DNA of 7,328 bases from an uncultured Pseudodesulfovibrio sp. (GCA_947259235.1 CAMYLL010000132.1:1-7328), one strand, 5' to 3'; shown: positions 1-6,994, counted from the stretch's first letter. Program-made: numbers and translations. The notes: generated from the letters alone by a model not told the origin.

Positions 1-921
1 AGGAAAGGCCTTCTTGTTCCCGGTCGCAGGGTCGATACCCGTGGCCGGAGGCACGTCAAGGGGGCTTGGCAGATACTCGCAGATGGCGTCCATCACCGGC
101 TGTATGCCTATATTGCGCAGGGCCGAGCCCACCAGAACCGGAACCACCGTCCGATTGAGCGTGGCTTTGCGGAGCGCGGCACGGACTCTCGGTTCGGGAA
201 CATCGTCGCCGGAAAGGTAGATATCAAGAATCTCCTCGTCCTCAAGGGCGGCAGCTTCTATGAGCCTTTCCAGCCACGGCGCGAGCAGGGTCAGTTCCTC
301 TTCGGTCAAATCAAAACTCGTGAACTTGATGCCGCTTGAAACAGTGTCGTACTGCACCCGCTTCAGGCTCACCAGATCGAAGACGCCCTTGAAATCGGCC
401 CCTTCGCCGTCGGGGTACTCGATGGGCAGCGGGTTGGCACGAAGCTTGGTCCTGATCGACTCGACCACCGCCTGAAAATCAGCACCCAACCGGTCCATCT
501 TGTTGACGAAGGCAAGCTTCGGGACGTGGTATGACTCGCTCTGACGCCATACGGTCTCGGACTGAGGCTCCACGCCGCTGACACCGCAGAAGACGCCGAC
601 AGCTCCGTCAAGCACACGCAGGGAACGCTCCACCTCGATGGTGAAGTCCACATGACCGGGCGTGTCGATGATATTGATGAGGCACGGCCCCCACTGGCAA
701 GAGGTGACGGCGGAGGTGATGGTGATGCCCCGCTCCTGCTCCTCGGGCATGTAGTCCATGGTCGCGGTCCCTTCATGGACCTCGCCAATCCTATGTATTT
801 TCCCTGAATAATAAAGAATTCTCTCGGTCAAAGTCGTCTTGCCTGCGTCAATATGCGCGATGATGCCTATATTGCGCAGATTGGCAAGGACCTTTGCCGA
901 GGGTGCGTTGGATTTGCTCAC
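1..921 (-). CDS. fusA: Elongation factor G-type translational GTPase, N-terminal part (3' end outside window)
   Basis: This is the G domain and the beginning of domain II of an EF-G family GTPase, the cytosolic factor that drives translocation (or, in some paralogues, ribosome recycling). All five G motifs are visible: P-loop AHIDAGKT at 22-29, RGITIT of switch I, DTPGH at 86-90, NKMD at 140-143 and GSA at 265-267. The G' insert region (about 160-250) includes the family pattern DFKGVFDLV. The frame stays open to the window edge, giving 307 of roughly 680-700 residues. The start is GTG, with GGAGG at 927-931 five bases upstream and the preceding stop codon one base away, so translation is probably coupled. 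The neighbourhood is not the str operon (no rpsL, rpsG or tuf), and segments such as [12 protein letters not shown] and [11 protein letters not shown] differ from housekeeping EF-G. I infer a second EF-G paralogue. The family is certain; the exact subclass is not. Confidence 0.93.
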   Translation of the reverse strand, partial: MSKSNAPSAKVLANLRNIGIIAHIDAGKTTLTERILYYSGKIHRIGEVHEGTATMDYMPEEQERGITITSAVTSCQWGPCLINIIDTPGHVDFTIEVERSLRVLDGAVGVFCGVSGVEPQSETVWRQSESYHVPKLAFVNKMDRLGADFQAVVESIRTKLRANPLPIEYPDGEGADFKGVFDLVSLKRVQYDTVSSGIKFTSFDLTEEELTLLAPWLERLIEAAALEDEEILDIYLSGDDVPEPRVRAALRKATLNRTVVPVLVGSALRNIGIQPVMDAICEYLPSPLDVPPATGIDPATGNKKAFP

Positions 922-922
922 G

Positions 923-1804
923 TCATCCTCCGGTGGTCCAGGCTATGGAGTGGAACTGAAAGTGTTCGGGATGCAGATCAGGCCACACCCAGCATCCCTC
1001 CTGACCCGGACCAAATACTATCTTCGCCTTGGCAAGAGCATGCCCGGTTCGCTCGGCCGGAACATAGGCCACATCCATTATGGATTCGAGAAAACTACCG
1101 AACTCATGGCCTTCATAGGAAAAGTTGTCGGCTGGCAAGGCAGGCTCGGCACCGAAGACGCTGAAAATGATATCGGGGTGGATAAAAGCGAGGGCGTCCA
1201 GATCAAAGGTGGACTCGTCGTCCATCCAGATGGCGGCGGCCCGGGTATAGCGCGGTCGCCAAAAGGAAATCCGCGAGGCTTCCTGCAGCTCGTTGGTCTT
1301 GATGACCGCGGCCTTGGGACCGAGCACGGTGACCGCGCCGGGCCTGTCCGTATCACGCAGCTCGTTGAACAGGCGGCGCACCTGGAGCTCGGTCATGTCC
1401 ACGACCAGCTCCTGCCCCGCCAGCTCCAGCCCTGTCAGTATCGCCTTGCGCCAAGGCGTACCGTTGCTCACCCGCACGGCCAGGACATTCTCCACCCCCC
1501 CGGCCGCGGCCGGAACCAGGGCGGCCAGCAGTCGTGACGGAGACAGCAGGCTGCCATCGAAAAGGATCACGGCAAAGTCCACGGCGGAATAGACGGCGCG
1601 GGAATCGAATCCTGCACGCCAATGCCGGACGCTCTCTCCGCCCCGCTCCTTTCGCGGCCCATACCAGTCGTGAAGCCGAGCGATGCCTGTCTTCATCCAT
1701 GCCCTGTCACGATCAGCAATGTCGTTATAGGCACGCGCAAAGAGCTCATCGTCAGGGACAAGCTCGCTGATCCAGTCGGGAAAGGAGAAGGATGGGCTTC
1801 GCAT
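923..1804 (-). CDS. Unrecognised 293-aa protein, possible remote histidinol/aldehyde dehydrogenase-like fold
   Basis: I do not recognise this protein with confidence. It is soluble, with no signal peptide or membrane span. The N-terminal third is rich in Trp and charged residues (WISELVP at 11-17, HDWYGP at 45-50). The middle (about 78-170) alternates hydrophobic strands and helices. There, [20 protein letters not shown], the GLELAG segment and VLGPKAAV follow the order of segments in histidinol dehydrogenase (HisD), whose versions include ARIAG and the GPGN loop. The HisD catalytic Zn ligands and its AEHG-type motif are not visible, so any activity would differ or be lost. It has a single Cys (C271). 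The stop TGA lies one base before the EF-G start, whose ribosome site sits inside the final codons of this gene, so the two are tightly coupled. No Shine-Dalgarno precedes the ATG at 1804; a hairpin abuts it instead, and Met37 is an alternative start. Confidence 0.85.
   Translation of the reverse strand: MRSPSFSFPDWISELVPDDELFARAYNDIADRDRAWMKTGIARLHDWYGPRKERGGESVRHWRAGFDSRAVYSAVDFAVILFDGSLLSPSRLLAALVPAAAGGVENVLAVRVSNGTPWRKAILTGLELAGQELVVDMTELQVRRLFNELRDTDRPGAVTVLGPKAAVIKTNELQEASRISFWRPRYTRAAAIWMDDESTFDLDALAFIHPDIIFSVFGAEPALPADNFSYEGHEFGSFLESIMDVAYVPAERTGHALAKAKIVFGPGQEGCWVWPDLHPEHFQFHSIAWTTGG
927..931 (-). promoter_or_regulatory. Ribosome binding site GGAGG for the EF-G gene
   Basis: GGAGG stands five bases before the GTG start at 921 and overlaps the last sense codons of the 293-aa gene. 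It fixes a non-ATG start and implies that ribosomes terminating on the upstream gene reinitiate here. Confidence 0.8.
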
Positions 1805-1807
1805 ACA

Positions 1808-1823
1808 CCGGGTTGCGACCCGG
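1808..1823 (-). other. Perfect 6-bp inverted repeat abutting a start codon
   Basis: On the minus strand CCGGGT and ACCCGG flank a CGCA tetraloop, ending three bases before the ATG at 1804. The stem is all GC except its loop-closing pair. No Shine-Dalgarno sequence is visible between the bamD stop (1843) and this ATG, so the stem occupies the place where the ribosome site would normally sit. It could limit translation of the 293-aa protein, but this is inference. It has no following T-run and is not a factor-independent terminator. Confidence 0.5.
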
Positions 1824-1842
1824 AGGCCGCGTATTTGTTACG

Positions 1843-2571
1843 TTAGAGCCACTTCTTGAGCCACAGCTTCCAGCTTCCCTGGATGCGCAGCCGCTCGTCT
1901 TCAGACAGGGTCTTTTGGTATTCAAAATAGGAATACTCCGCCCGCTTCCTGGCATAGTCCCGCAGGTCCGGCACGTCCGGGAAGTTTTCGACCACGAACT
2001 GATACCTGTGCCAAGCCGGGCCATACTGTTCCGTACGCCAGAAGAAGTCGGCCACGTACACCTCATGTTCGGCAAGGATTCTGCGGCTCTTGACCACGTA
2101 ATCCTGCGAGGCCTTGGCGTAATCGGATTCGGGATAGGTTTCCTGGAGACGATAGAAGTACTCCAGTCCTTCCTTGATGTTCTCCTGCCGCCGGTCGATG
2201 GAGTTGAAAAGACTGTAATTTGAAACGCCTATCTGAAAGAGCACATAGGGGATGGCTTCGTGGCTTGGGTGCAACGCCTCGAATTCCTTGTAGGATTCAA
2301 GCGCCATGAGATATTTCTCGTCAAGGAAGTAGGCATCGCCCAGCGAAAGCTCGGCCTTGAGGGCAAAGGGGCTGAACGGGAACCTGTCCTTGAGCTTGGA
2401 GAAATAGCTCTGCGCGTCCGAGTAGTCCTTGGTACCCATGGCGTCCATGCCCGCTTCGTAAAGCTCCTGGGCAGTGTCTTCGGGAGGCGGCAGAAAGTAG
2501 CTGTCTATCAGGGCGCACCCTGCAGCAAGCCAAAGGACAAGAACAGACGCTATAAGACAAGACGACCGCAT
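1843..2571 (-). CDS. bamD: Outer membrane assembly lipoprotein BamD
   Basis: BamD is the essential TPR lipoprotein of the BAM complex; on the periplasmic face of the outer membrane it helps BamA fold beta-barrel proteins. The 242-residue length is typical. A signal peptide ends in LAAGC with the lipidated Cys at 19, and the +2 residue is Ala, consistent with outer-membrane sorting. TPR-type helices follow: QELYEAGMDAM (35-45) with the FPFSP turn at 64-68; LGDAYFLDEKY (77-87) with HPSHEAIPYV at 101-110; a third repeat SIDRRQENIKEGLEYF (124-139) with YPESDYA; and LAEHEVYVADFFWR (166-179) with the FP turn near 197. Spacing of the DRRQ and LAEHE motifs matches BamD rather than a generic TPR lipoprotein. 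AGGAG lies five bases before the ATG and overlaps the trxB stop codon, so the gene is co-transcribed with the thioredoxin genes. The C-terminus is Lys/Trp-rich (KLWLKKWL). Confidence 0.93.
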   Translation of the reverse strand: MRSSCLIASVLVLWLAAGCALIDSYFLPPPEDTAQELYEAGMDAMGTKDYSDAQSYFSKLKDRFPFSPFALKAELSLGDAYFLDEKYLMALESYKEFEALHPSHEAIPYVLFQIGVSNYSLFNSIDRRQENIKEGLEYFYRLQETYPESDYAKASQDYVVKSRRILAEHEVYVADFFWRTEQYGPAWHRYQFVVENFPDVPDLRDYARKRAEYSYFEYQKTLSEDERLRIQGSWKLWLKKWL

Positions 2572-2576
2572 GCCGG

Positions 2577-2581
2577 CTCCT
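2577..2581 (-). promoter_or_regulatory. Ribosome binding site AGGAG for bamD
   Basis: AGGAG lies five bases before the bamD ATG and overlaps the TAG stop of trxB (2580-2582). This arrangement supports translational coupling of bamD to trxB. Confidence 0.75.
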
Positions 2582-3500
2582 AGAGACCACTGTGTTGGAG
2601 ATAGGAAAAGGCGGCAGTGGCGGCGGTGGCGCCATCACCCACTGCCGATGCGACCTGGCGGCACAGCTTGGAGCGAATGTCGCCCGCTGCGAACACGCCG
2701 GGGATGTTGGTGCGCATCTCCACATCGGTGATGATCCCGTTGCGGTCCTTGGCCACGGCATCGGGGACAAAGTCCATGATGGGCTCGAAGCCGACGAAGA
2801 TAAACGCTCCGTCGATCATGAGCTGGCTCCGTTCGTCGGTGACGACGTTGTGCAGGGCCAGGGATTCCACCTCGTTAGCCCCCACAATCTCTTCGACCAC
2901 GGTGCTCCGCATGACTTCTATCTTCTCATGCTTGAAGCATTTGTCCTGATAGCAGACGAGCCCCCGGAAGTCTTCACGGCGGTGAATGAGATAGATTTTG
3001 TTAACCAAACGGGCGAGGTAGAGGGCCTCCTCCAACGCGGAGTTGCCGCCGCCGATGACTGCCACGTCGCGATCTCGGAAGAAGTTGCCGTCGCATAGGG
3101 CACAGTAGGAAACACCCTTGCCAAGCAAACGCTCCTCGCCCGGAATGCCGAGCTTGCGGTAGCGGGACCCGGTGGCCAGAACGATGGACTTGGCCTGGAC
3201 CTTTTCTTCACCCACCGTGATAGTGTGGATGCCTGTCCCAAGTTCGATCTCCCTGACCTCGTCGTTGATCCGCTCAAGGGGATAATTCTCCAGATGAGAC
3301 GCAAACTTGTCGGCCAGCTCCCACCCCTGAAGGCCAGAGGGAAACCCGGGATAGTTCTCTATCTCGGAGGTCATGAGCACCTGCCCACCCGGAGAGAGTT
3401 TCTCCAGCATGGCGGTTTTCACGCCTGCGCGCAAAAGATAAAGGGCAGCCGTCATTCCTGCCGGGCCGCCCCCTATGACTACGGCGTCATACAACTTCAT
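2580..3500 (-). CDS. trxB: Thioredoxin reductase (NADPH, FAD)
   Basis: This cytosolic flavoenzyme transfers electrons from NADPH through FAD and a redox-active disulfide to thioredoxin, encoded just upstream. The 306-residue length fits the low-molecular-weight bacterial type. Visible parts are the N-terminal FAD Rossmann motif GGGPAG at 10-15, ENYPGFP at 48-54, the active-site CALCD at 133-137 (usually CATCD), the second dinucleotide motif GGGNSALEEA at 150-159, the 2'-phosphate-binding HRREDFR at 173-179, and the C-terminal FAD motif GDIRSKLCRQVASAVGDG at 273-290. Retention of HRR and R179 argues for NADPH rather than NADH. Two additional Cys, C183 and C188, lie just after the NADPH motif where the E. 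coli and B. subtilis enzymes have none that I recall. The start is three bases after the trxA stop; only a weak GAAGG lies about ten bases upstream, so coupling to trxA is likely. Confidence 0.96.
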   Translation of the reverse strand: MKLYDAVVIGGGPAGMTAALYLLRAGVKTAMLEKLSPGGQVLMTSEIENYPGFPSGLQGWELADKFASHLENYPLERINDEVREIELGTGIHTITVGEEKVQAKSIVLATGSRYRKLGIPGEERLLGKGVSYCALCDGNFFRDRDVAVIGGGNSALEEALYLARLVNKIYLIHRREDFRGLVCYQDKCFKHEKIEVMRSTVVEEIVGANEVESLALHNVVTDERSQLMIDGAFIFVGFEPIMDFVPDAVAKDRNGIITDVEMRTNIPGVFAAGDIRSKLCRQVASAVGDGATAATAAFSYLQHSGL

Positions 3501-3503
3501 GAA

Positions 3504-3824
3504 CTATAACGCCTTCTTGGTAATCATTTCCTTGATGCTGCTCTTGGAAACCGCGCCAGTGCTCTGATCGACAACTTCTCCGTCCTTGAACAGGATCAGG
3601 GTCGGGATGGCGCGAATGCCGTATTTGCCCGGAGTTGCGGAATTCTCGTCAACGTTCATTTTGACGATCTTGACCTGACCGTCATACTCGGTGGCCAACT
3701 CGTCGATGACAGGACCCATTGCGCGACACGGTCCGCACCAGGGAGCCCAAAAATCAATGAGTACCGGGACATCACTCTGCAAAACTTCCTGATCAAAATT
3801 ACCGTCAGTGATCTGATTGGCCAT
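3504..3824 (-). CDS. trxA: Thioredoxin
   Basis: This small cytosolic disulfide reductase supplies electrons to thiol-dependent enzymes and is recharged by the thioredoxin reductase encoded next to it. The 106-residue product has the active site WCGPC at 29-33 in the segment [11 protein letters not shown], the buried Asp at 24, the cis-proline loop IPT (P74) and the glycine-rich end of the last strands, all as in classical thioredoxin. The start [10 protein letters not shown] is chosen because AGGAG lies six bases upstream; an in-frame TTG at 3857 would add eleven basic residues absent from the family and would span that ribosome site. It is the first gene after the promoter at 3923-3952 and is followed by trxB after three bases. 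Confidence 0.97.
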   Translation of the reverse strand: MANQITDGNFDQEVLQSDVPVLIDFWAPWCGPCRAMGPVIDELATEYDGQVKIVKMNVDENSATPGKYGIRAIPTLILFKDGEVVDQSTGAVSKSSIKEMITKKAL

Positions 3825-3830
3825 AAAAAT

Positions 3831-3835
3831 CTCCT
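3831..3835 (-). promoter_or_regulatory. Ribosome binding site AGGAG for trxA
   Basis: AGGAG sits after a run of A residues and six bases before the ATG at 3824. It is the strongest ribosome site in the window and decides the trxA start against the upstream TTG at 3857. Confidence 0.85.
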
Positions 3836-3846
3836 TTTTTTTCCTA

Positions 3847-3897
3847 CTTCCGGTCAAGCGCAGTCCTGTCCGGGCTTGCCACAGTCAGGACCGGAAG
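3847..3897 (-). promoter_or_regulatory. Nested inverted repeats in the trxA leader
   Basis: The outer arms CTTCCGGTC (3889-3897) and GACCGGAAG (3847-3855) are perfect 9-bp complements. The inner arms GTCCTG (3886-3891) and CAGGAC (3863-3868) are perfect 6-bp complements. The two 5' arms share GTC (3889-3891), so the full stems compete, or a joint form with six outer pairs, six inner pairs and a ten-base 3' bulge can form. The structure lies between the promoter and the ribosome site, twelve bases upstream of AGGAG. No T-run follows on either strand, so it is not a standard terminator. A role in mRNA stability or leader regulation is inference. Confidence 0.6.
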
Positions 3898-3913
3898 CGG
3901 CTTAGGTTCAAGC

Positions 3914-3928
3914 TATTTTCCTAAAATA
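3914..3928. promoter_or_regulatory. AT-rich palindrome over the trxA -10 region
   Basis: On the minus strand TATTTT and AAAATA are perfect 6-bp arms around a 3-bp centre. The upstream arm coincides with the proposed -10 hexamer and the other arm lies near the expected transcription start, the position expected of a repressor operator. An AT-rich palindrome of this length can also occur by chance; no regulator is assigned. Confidence 0.4.
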
Positions 3929-3952
3929 AGTATCCAAACGCCTTACTGTCAA
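3923..3952 (-). promoter_or_regulatory. Sigma-70-type promoter for trxA-trxB-bamD operon
   Basis: A perfect TTGACA -35 box (3947-3952) is followed by an 18-bp spacer and TATTTT (3923-3928), four of six matches to TATAAT. It begins 18 bases after the tsaD stop codon in the only sizeable intergenic gap of the window. Transcription would start near 3915, leaving a leader of about 90 nt. The -35 is strong; the -10 is only moderate and its spacing one base longer than ideal. Confidence 0.7.
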
Positions 3953-3970
3953 GGAGCATAGAGGTAAATA

Positions 3971-5074
3971 TCATCCCTTGAAGCATTTGTCACCGGAAAC
4001 GATCCAGTCGGCAGGGATAACCCGTCCTCTGGGGATGGCTTCCAGGTCAAGGTCGTGGCGGTAGCCAGCCCTGGCGAGCAGCCAGCCGGCATAGGCTATC
4101 ATGGCCCCATTGTCTGTGCACAGCGAAAGGTCGGGCAAAGTCAGATGAAGCCCGGCGGCGGACGCCACCTCGGACATTGTCCGGCGGACGACGGAATTGG
4201 CGGCCACACCGCCCGCCACGATCAGACTGCGCACCCCACCAGGCTGCTCCCGCGTGCGATCCAGAGCGCGCTCCACCTTTATCTTCAGGGTCTGGGCCAC
4301 GCTCCAGTTGAAGGAGGCGCAGACATCGGCCAGCCGCCGTCGTTTCTCGCCGGACAGCTGCTCCACCTCCGCAGCCCCGGCCAGCTCGTCCAGAACCAGT
4401 CCCGGATTGGCGGCAACAAATTTGGCCACGGCCGTCTTGAGACCGCTGAAGCTGAAATCGAGGCTGGGATTGTCCACATAGGGACGGGGGAAAAGCGTCG
4501 TATCCGGCTCGCCCTCGCAGCCGAGCTGATCGACGAACCGCCCCCCAGGATAGGCGATATTCAGCAATTTTGCGACCTTGTCAAACGCCTCACCGGCGGC
4601 GTCGTCCAGAGTCCGGCCCAGCAGCTCGAACTCCACGGGCGATGAAATCAGATATGTATGAGTATGCCCGCCGGAAACGAGCAGACCAAGGGCTGGAAAC
4701 AGCAACTCCTCGGCCAGCCCCGGGGCAAGCAGGTGGCCCCAGAGGTGATTGACCCCGATCAGCGGCACTCCGGCCGAAAGGCTGAGCCCCTTGGCAAAGC
4801 TGACCCCCACGAGCAGACTGCCGAGCAGTCCCGGCCCGCGCGCCACGGCCACGGCGTCCAGATCCCCTGACGAAAGGCCGGTTTCGGCCATAAGCTCGTC
4901 GTAAAGACGCGGCAGGACGCGCAGATGTTCCCGCGAGGCTATCTCGGGAACAACGCCGCCAAAGAGGGCATGGACGTCAACCTGGGTGGCGAGTCGCTCC
5001 GCGACCAGTCGGCCGTCCACAACCAGGGCGACGGCGGTTTCGTCACAGGAAGTCTCGATTCCGAGAACGCGCAT
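3971..5074 (-). CDS. tsaD: tRNA N6-adenosine threonylcarbamoyltransferase TsaD
   Basis: TsaD (Gcp/YgjD) transfers the threonylcarbamoyl group from TC-AMP to A37 of ANN-decoding tRNAs, acting in the cytosol with TsaB and TsaE. The 367-residue length is close to the bacterial norm. Landmarks of the ASKHA/Kae1 fold are GIETSCDET at 5-13, [13 protein letters not shown] at 38-50, metal ligands H110 and H114 in [16 protein letters not shown] at 134-139, [13 protein letters not shown] at 157-169, FSGLKTA at 209-215, GGVAAN at 288-293, and [10 protein letters not shown] from 321 with the third metal ligand D321. All catalytic positions are kept. The ATG shares its A with the fbp stop (TAATG), so it is translated by coupling; only a GGAG-like stretch some 15 bases upstream could act as a ribosome site. 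The trxA promoter starts 18 bases after the stop. Confidence 0.97.
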   Translation of the reverse strand: MRVLGIETSCDETAVALVVDGRLVAERLATQVDVHALFGGVVPEIASREHLRVLPRLYDELMAETGLSSGDLDAVAVARGPGLLGSLLVGVSFAKGLSLSAGVPLIGVNHLWGHLLAPGLAEELLFPALGLLVSGGHTHTYLISSPVEFELLGRTLDDAAGEAFDKVAKLLNIAYPGGRFVDQLGCEGEPDTTLFPRPYVDNPSLDFSFSGLKTAVAKFVAANPGLVLDELAGAAEVEQLSGEKRRRLADVCASFNWSVAQTLKIKVERALDRTREQPGGVRSLIVAGGVAANSVVRRTMSEVASAAGLHLTLPDLSLCTDNGAMIAYAGWLLARAGYRHDLDLEAIPRGRVIPADWIVSGDKCFKG

Positions 5075-6105
5075 TACTTGTTCTTCTTTCTCCGGCCCTC
5101 GGCCTTGAAGATGTCCTGAACGACCTTGACGTCGTTAAGGGACCCGCAGAAGAACGGGACGCGCTGATGCAGATGATCCGGCTCGATATCAAGAATGCGA
5201 TCCATCCCGTCGGTGGCCATGCCTCCCGCCTGCTCCACGATGAAAGCCATTGGGTTGCACTCGCAGGTCAGGCGGAGCTTGCCGGAGGGTTTCTTGGGAT
5301 CGCGCAGATCGGCGGGATACATGAAGATGCCCCCGTAGAGAAGATTCCGGTGAAAGTCCGCCACCAGAGAGCCGATGTAGCGGCCGCTGTAGGGCTTGCG
5401 CAAAGCGTTCTGGGGCGATTTGAAATAGTCCAGAGCCTTCTTGGTGTCCCGGCCCCAGTACCGTTCGTATCCCTCGTTGACGGAGTATATCTTGCCCTGC
5501 TCCGGGATGCGGATGTTGGGATGCGACAACAGAAACTCGCCCACGCTGGGATCCAGAGTGAAGCCGTGGACGCCGTCGCCGGAAGTGAAGACGAGCATGG
5601 TGGAGGAGCCGTAAAGGATATACCCGGCCGCCACCTGTTCGCTCCCCTTCTGAAGGACGTCGCTCGACATCAGGGGCGCCCCTGAATCGCTCTTGCGCTT
5701 GAAGATGGAGAAGATCGTCCCGATATTGACGTTGACGTCGATGTTGGACGAGCCGTCCAGGGGATCGAAAATGATGATGTAGTCTCCGCGGGGCAGCGAC
5801 TCGGGAACCTCGATGATGTCCGCGTTTTCCTCGGACGCCATGGCACACAGGACCCCGGACCGCGACAGGCGGTGGATGAGGATGCGGTTGGCGTAATCGT
5901 CGAGCTTCTTGACCTCTTCACCCTGGACATTGACGTCGCCGGTAAAGCCGAGGATATCAACCAGCCCCGCCTTGTTCACCGCACGGGTGATGATCTTGGC
6001 GGAGAGGACTATTTCGTTGAACAGTCTGGTGAACTGCCCGGTGGCCCCGGGGATCAGTTTCTGATGAAGAATAATATGTTCAGTAACCGTTACCTGTTGT
6101 GGCAT
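5074..6105 (-). CDS. fbp: Fructose-1,6-bisphosphatase, class I
   Basis: This cytosolic enzyme hydrolyses fructose 1,6-bisphosphate to fructose 6-phosphate, the committed step of gluconeogenesis. The 343-residue product covers the whole class I family. Visible features are [11 protein letters not shown] near the N-terminus, metal-binding SEE at 91-93, [11 protein letters not shown] at 113-123, [12 protein letters not shown] at 243-254, GGIFMYPAD at 258-266 and [13 protein letters not shown] at 275-287, with substrate and metal residues K276, R278 and E282 kept. The Tyr usually before that Glu (LLYECNP) is Cys281 here. The start at 6105 is supported by AAGGAAG at 6111-6117 and by family N-termini; the in-frame extension upstream would run into the lipoprotein gene. 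It overlaps tsaD by one base. The gap to the preceding lipoprotein gene is 52 bases with no clear terminator, so they may share a transcript. The C-terminus is strongly basic (GRRKKNK). Confidence 0.97.
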   Translation of the reverse strand: MPQQVTVTEHIILHQKLIPGATGQFTRLFNEIVLSAKIITRAVNKAGLVDILGFTGDVNVQGEEVKKLDDYANRILIHRLSRSGVLCAMASEENADIIEVPESLPRGDYIIIFDPLDGSSNIDVNVNIGTIFSIFKRKSDSGAPLMSSDVLQKGSEQVAAGYILYGSSTMLVFTSGDGVHGFTLDPSVGEFLLSHPNIRIPEQGKIYSVNEGYERYWGRDTKKALDYFKSPQNALRKPYSGRYIGSLVADFHRNLLYGGIFMYPADLRDPKKPSGKLRLTCECNPMAFIVEQAGGMATDGMDRILDIEPDHLHQRVPFFCGSLNDVKVVQDIFKAEGRRKKNK

Positions 6106-6157
6106 CGTCGCTTCCTTTGACCATGATTTCATTTGCTCCGCCCGCGACGCAACCATA

Positions 6158-6952
6158 TCAGAAAGACCACCAGGAGTCTGCGTCCGCAGTGGGGTCGACG
6201 CTCTCGGTGGCGTAAACGTAGCTGTTGTTTCCGATGTAGCGGACAAGCCACGTATAATACTTTTCACCGACCTTGACCTGTCCCTGGACATCATCCTTCA
6301 GGATTTCCTGCCAGGGAACGGCCAGCAAGCCCGCCTCGTCCACGTCCGCCCCACGCGACCACACGCCGCCTCCGGGGTGGATGATAACCAGTTGGTCCGG
6401 CTCGGGGCTGAGCCCCAGGAGGGTCCTGGGATCGAACCCGACGCCGATGAGACCTCTGAAATCGACGTCCTTGAAATAGGGGCGGCCGATGTAAAGCTCG
6501 GGACCAAGGTCTGAATAGTCCACCACGGTCAATAGCTGGATTGAACGCCAGACCCCCTCGAAGACAAGGGGTTTCTCGATCTTCTTCACCGGCATCTCCG
6601 GCTGCATGAGGATGATCGTGCCCTCCTCGTCGGTGACCAGGACCCGGTGAACCCAGGGGAACCGGGCCATCAGCAGGTCCATCCAGTCCACATCAGGCAG
6701 TGTGTCCATGTCGTCGACGAACCGCGCCAGAGAGGTCAGCGGGCCGTCAACCGGGGTGAACAGCTTTGCCAGCTTTTCCTGGTTCGGGTTGGTAAACTGG
6801 TAGCTGTCCGTGTCTATCTGCGGCGGGGGGTCGATGTAGTCCTTGGTGGTTTCCCATGATCCCTTCGCATACTCCTTTGTAGTCCCCCATACGGAACAAC
6901 CGGTTGAACAAACAACCAGGGCAAGGAGTAACAATATTCTGAAATATTTCAT
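6158..6952 (-). CDS. Lipoprotein with possible Cache-like periplasmic domain
   Basis: I cannot name this gene. The 264-residue product begins with a lipoprotein signal peptide (a Leu-rich stretch at 7-14) ending at STGC with Cys19 as the lipidation site; Ser at +2 suggests the outer membrane. Residues 22-60 are polar with a DPPP linker. From about 98 the pattern [35 protein letters not shown] and HPGGGVWSR, then WQEILKD and [20 protein letters not shown], resembles a periplasmic PAS/Cache-like ligand-binding domain in which a flagging GRPYF segment precedes a central strand. That likeness is by eye and tentative. There is no transmembrane helix or kinase domain, so any signalling would need a partner. 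Met7 of the longer frame (ATG at 6970) is chosen because it leaves a compact signal peptide and has GAGAG about eleven bases upstream; the ATG at 6970 has none. fbp follows after 52 bases. Confidence 0.85.
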   Translation of the reverse strand: MKYFRILLLLALVVCSTGCSVWGTTKEYAKGSWETTKDYIDPPPQIDTDSYQFTNPNQEKLAKLFTPVDGPLTSLARFVDDMDTLPDVDWMDLLMARFPWVHRVLVTDEEGTIILMQPEMPVKKIEKPLVFEGVWRSIQLLTVVDYSDLGPELYIGRPYFKDVDFRGLIGVGFDPRTLLGLSPEPDQLVIIHPGGGVWSRGADVDEAGLLAVPWQEILKDDVQGQVKVGEKYYTWLVRYIGNNSYVYATESVDPTADADSWWSF

Positions 6953-6971
6953 TTTTATAAAAACTCTCATC

Positions 6972-6994
6972 GCACAGCGCAGGTACTGCGGTGC
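6972..6994 (-). other. Hairpin upstream of the lipoprotein gene
   Basis: On the minus strand GCAC-CGCAG, loop TAC, CTGCG-CT-GTGC forms a 5-bp perfect stem extended by four more pairs across a 2-base bulge. It lies between the stop of the TPR-like gene (7022) and the lipoprotein start. A TTTTT run follows eight bases after the stem, too far for a typical factor-independent terminator, although a weak one cannot be excluded. It could also shape the mRNA near the start. Confidence 0.4.

Noticed and set aside
839..1537. 232-codon plus-strand open frame
   Set aside because: It lies antisense to the 293-aa gene and the EF-G start, has no ribosome site, and its translation has the His/Gly/Arg-rich look of a shadow frame. 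The opposite strand is coupled to flanking real genes.
2592..3098. 168-codon plus-strand open frame
   Set aside because: It is antisense to trxB, which is recognised with all its motifs in order.
3825..3857. N-terminal extension of thioredoxin from a TTG at 3857
   Set aside because: It would add eleven basic residues not found in the family and would translate through the strong AGGAG site that serves the ATG at 3824.
3847..3897. The leader inverted repeats as a terminator for tsaD
   Set aside because: No T-run follows the stem on either strand, and the stem lies downstream of a good promoter.
3921..3959. Twelve-codon minus-strand reading frame (ATG at 3959) ahead of trxA
   Set aside because: It begins upstream of the proposed promoter and overlaps it, with no ribosome site; probably chance.
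5167..5685. 172-codon plus-strand open frame
   Set aside because: It is entirely antisense to fbp, whose protein is recognised along its full length.
6106..6294. N-terminal extension of FBPase to 6294
   Set aside because: It overlaps the end of the lipoprotein gene, is low-complexity Ser/Thr/Arg-rich and has no family match; the start at 6105 has a good ribosome site.
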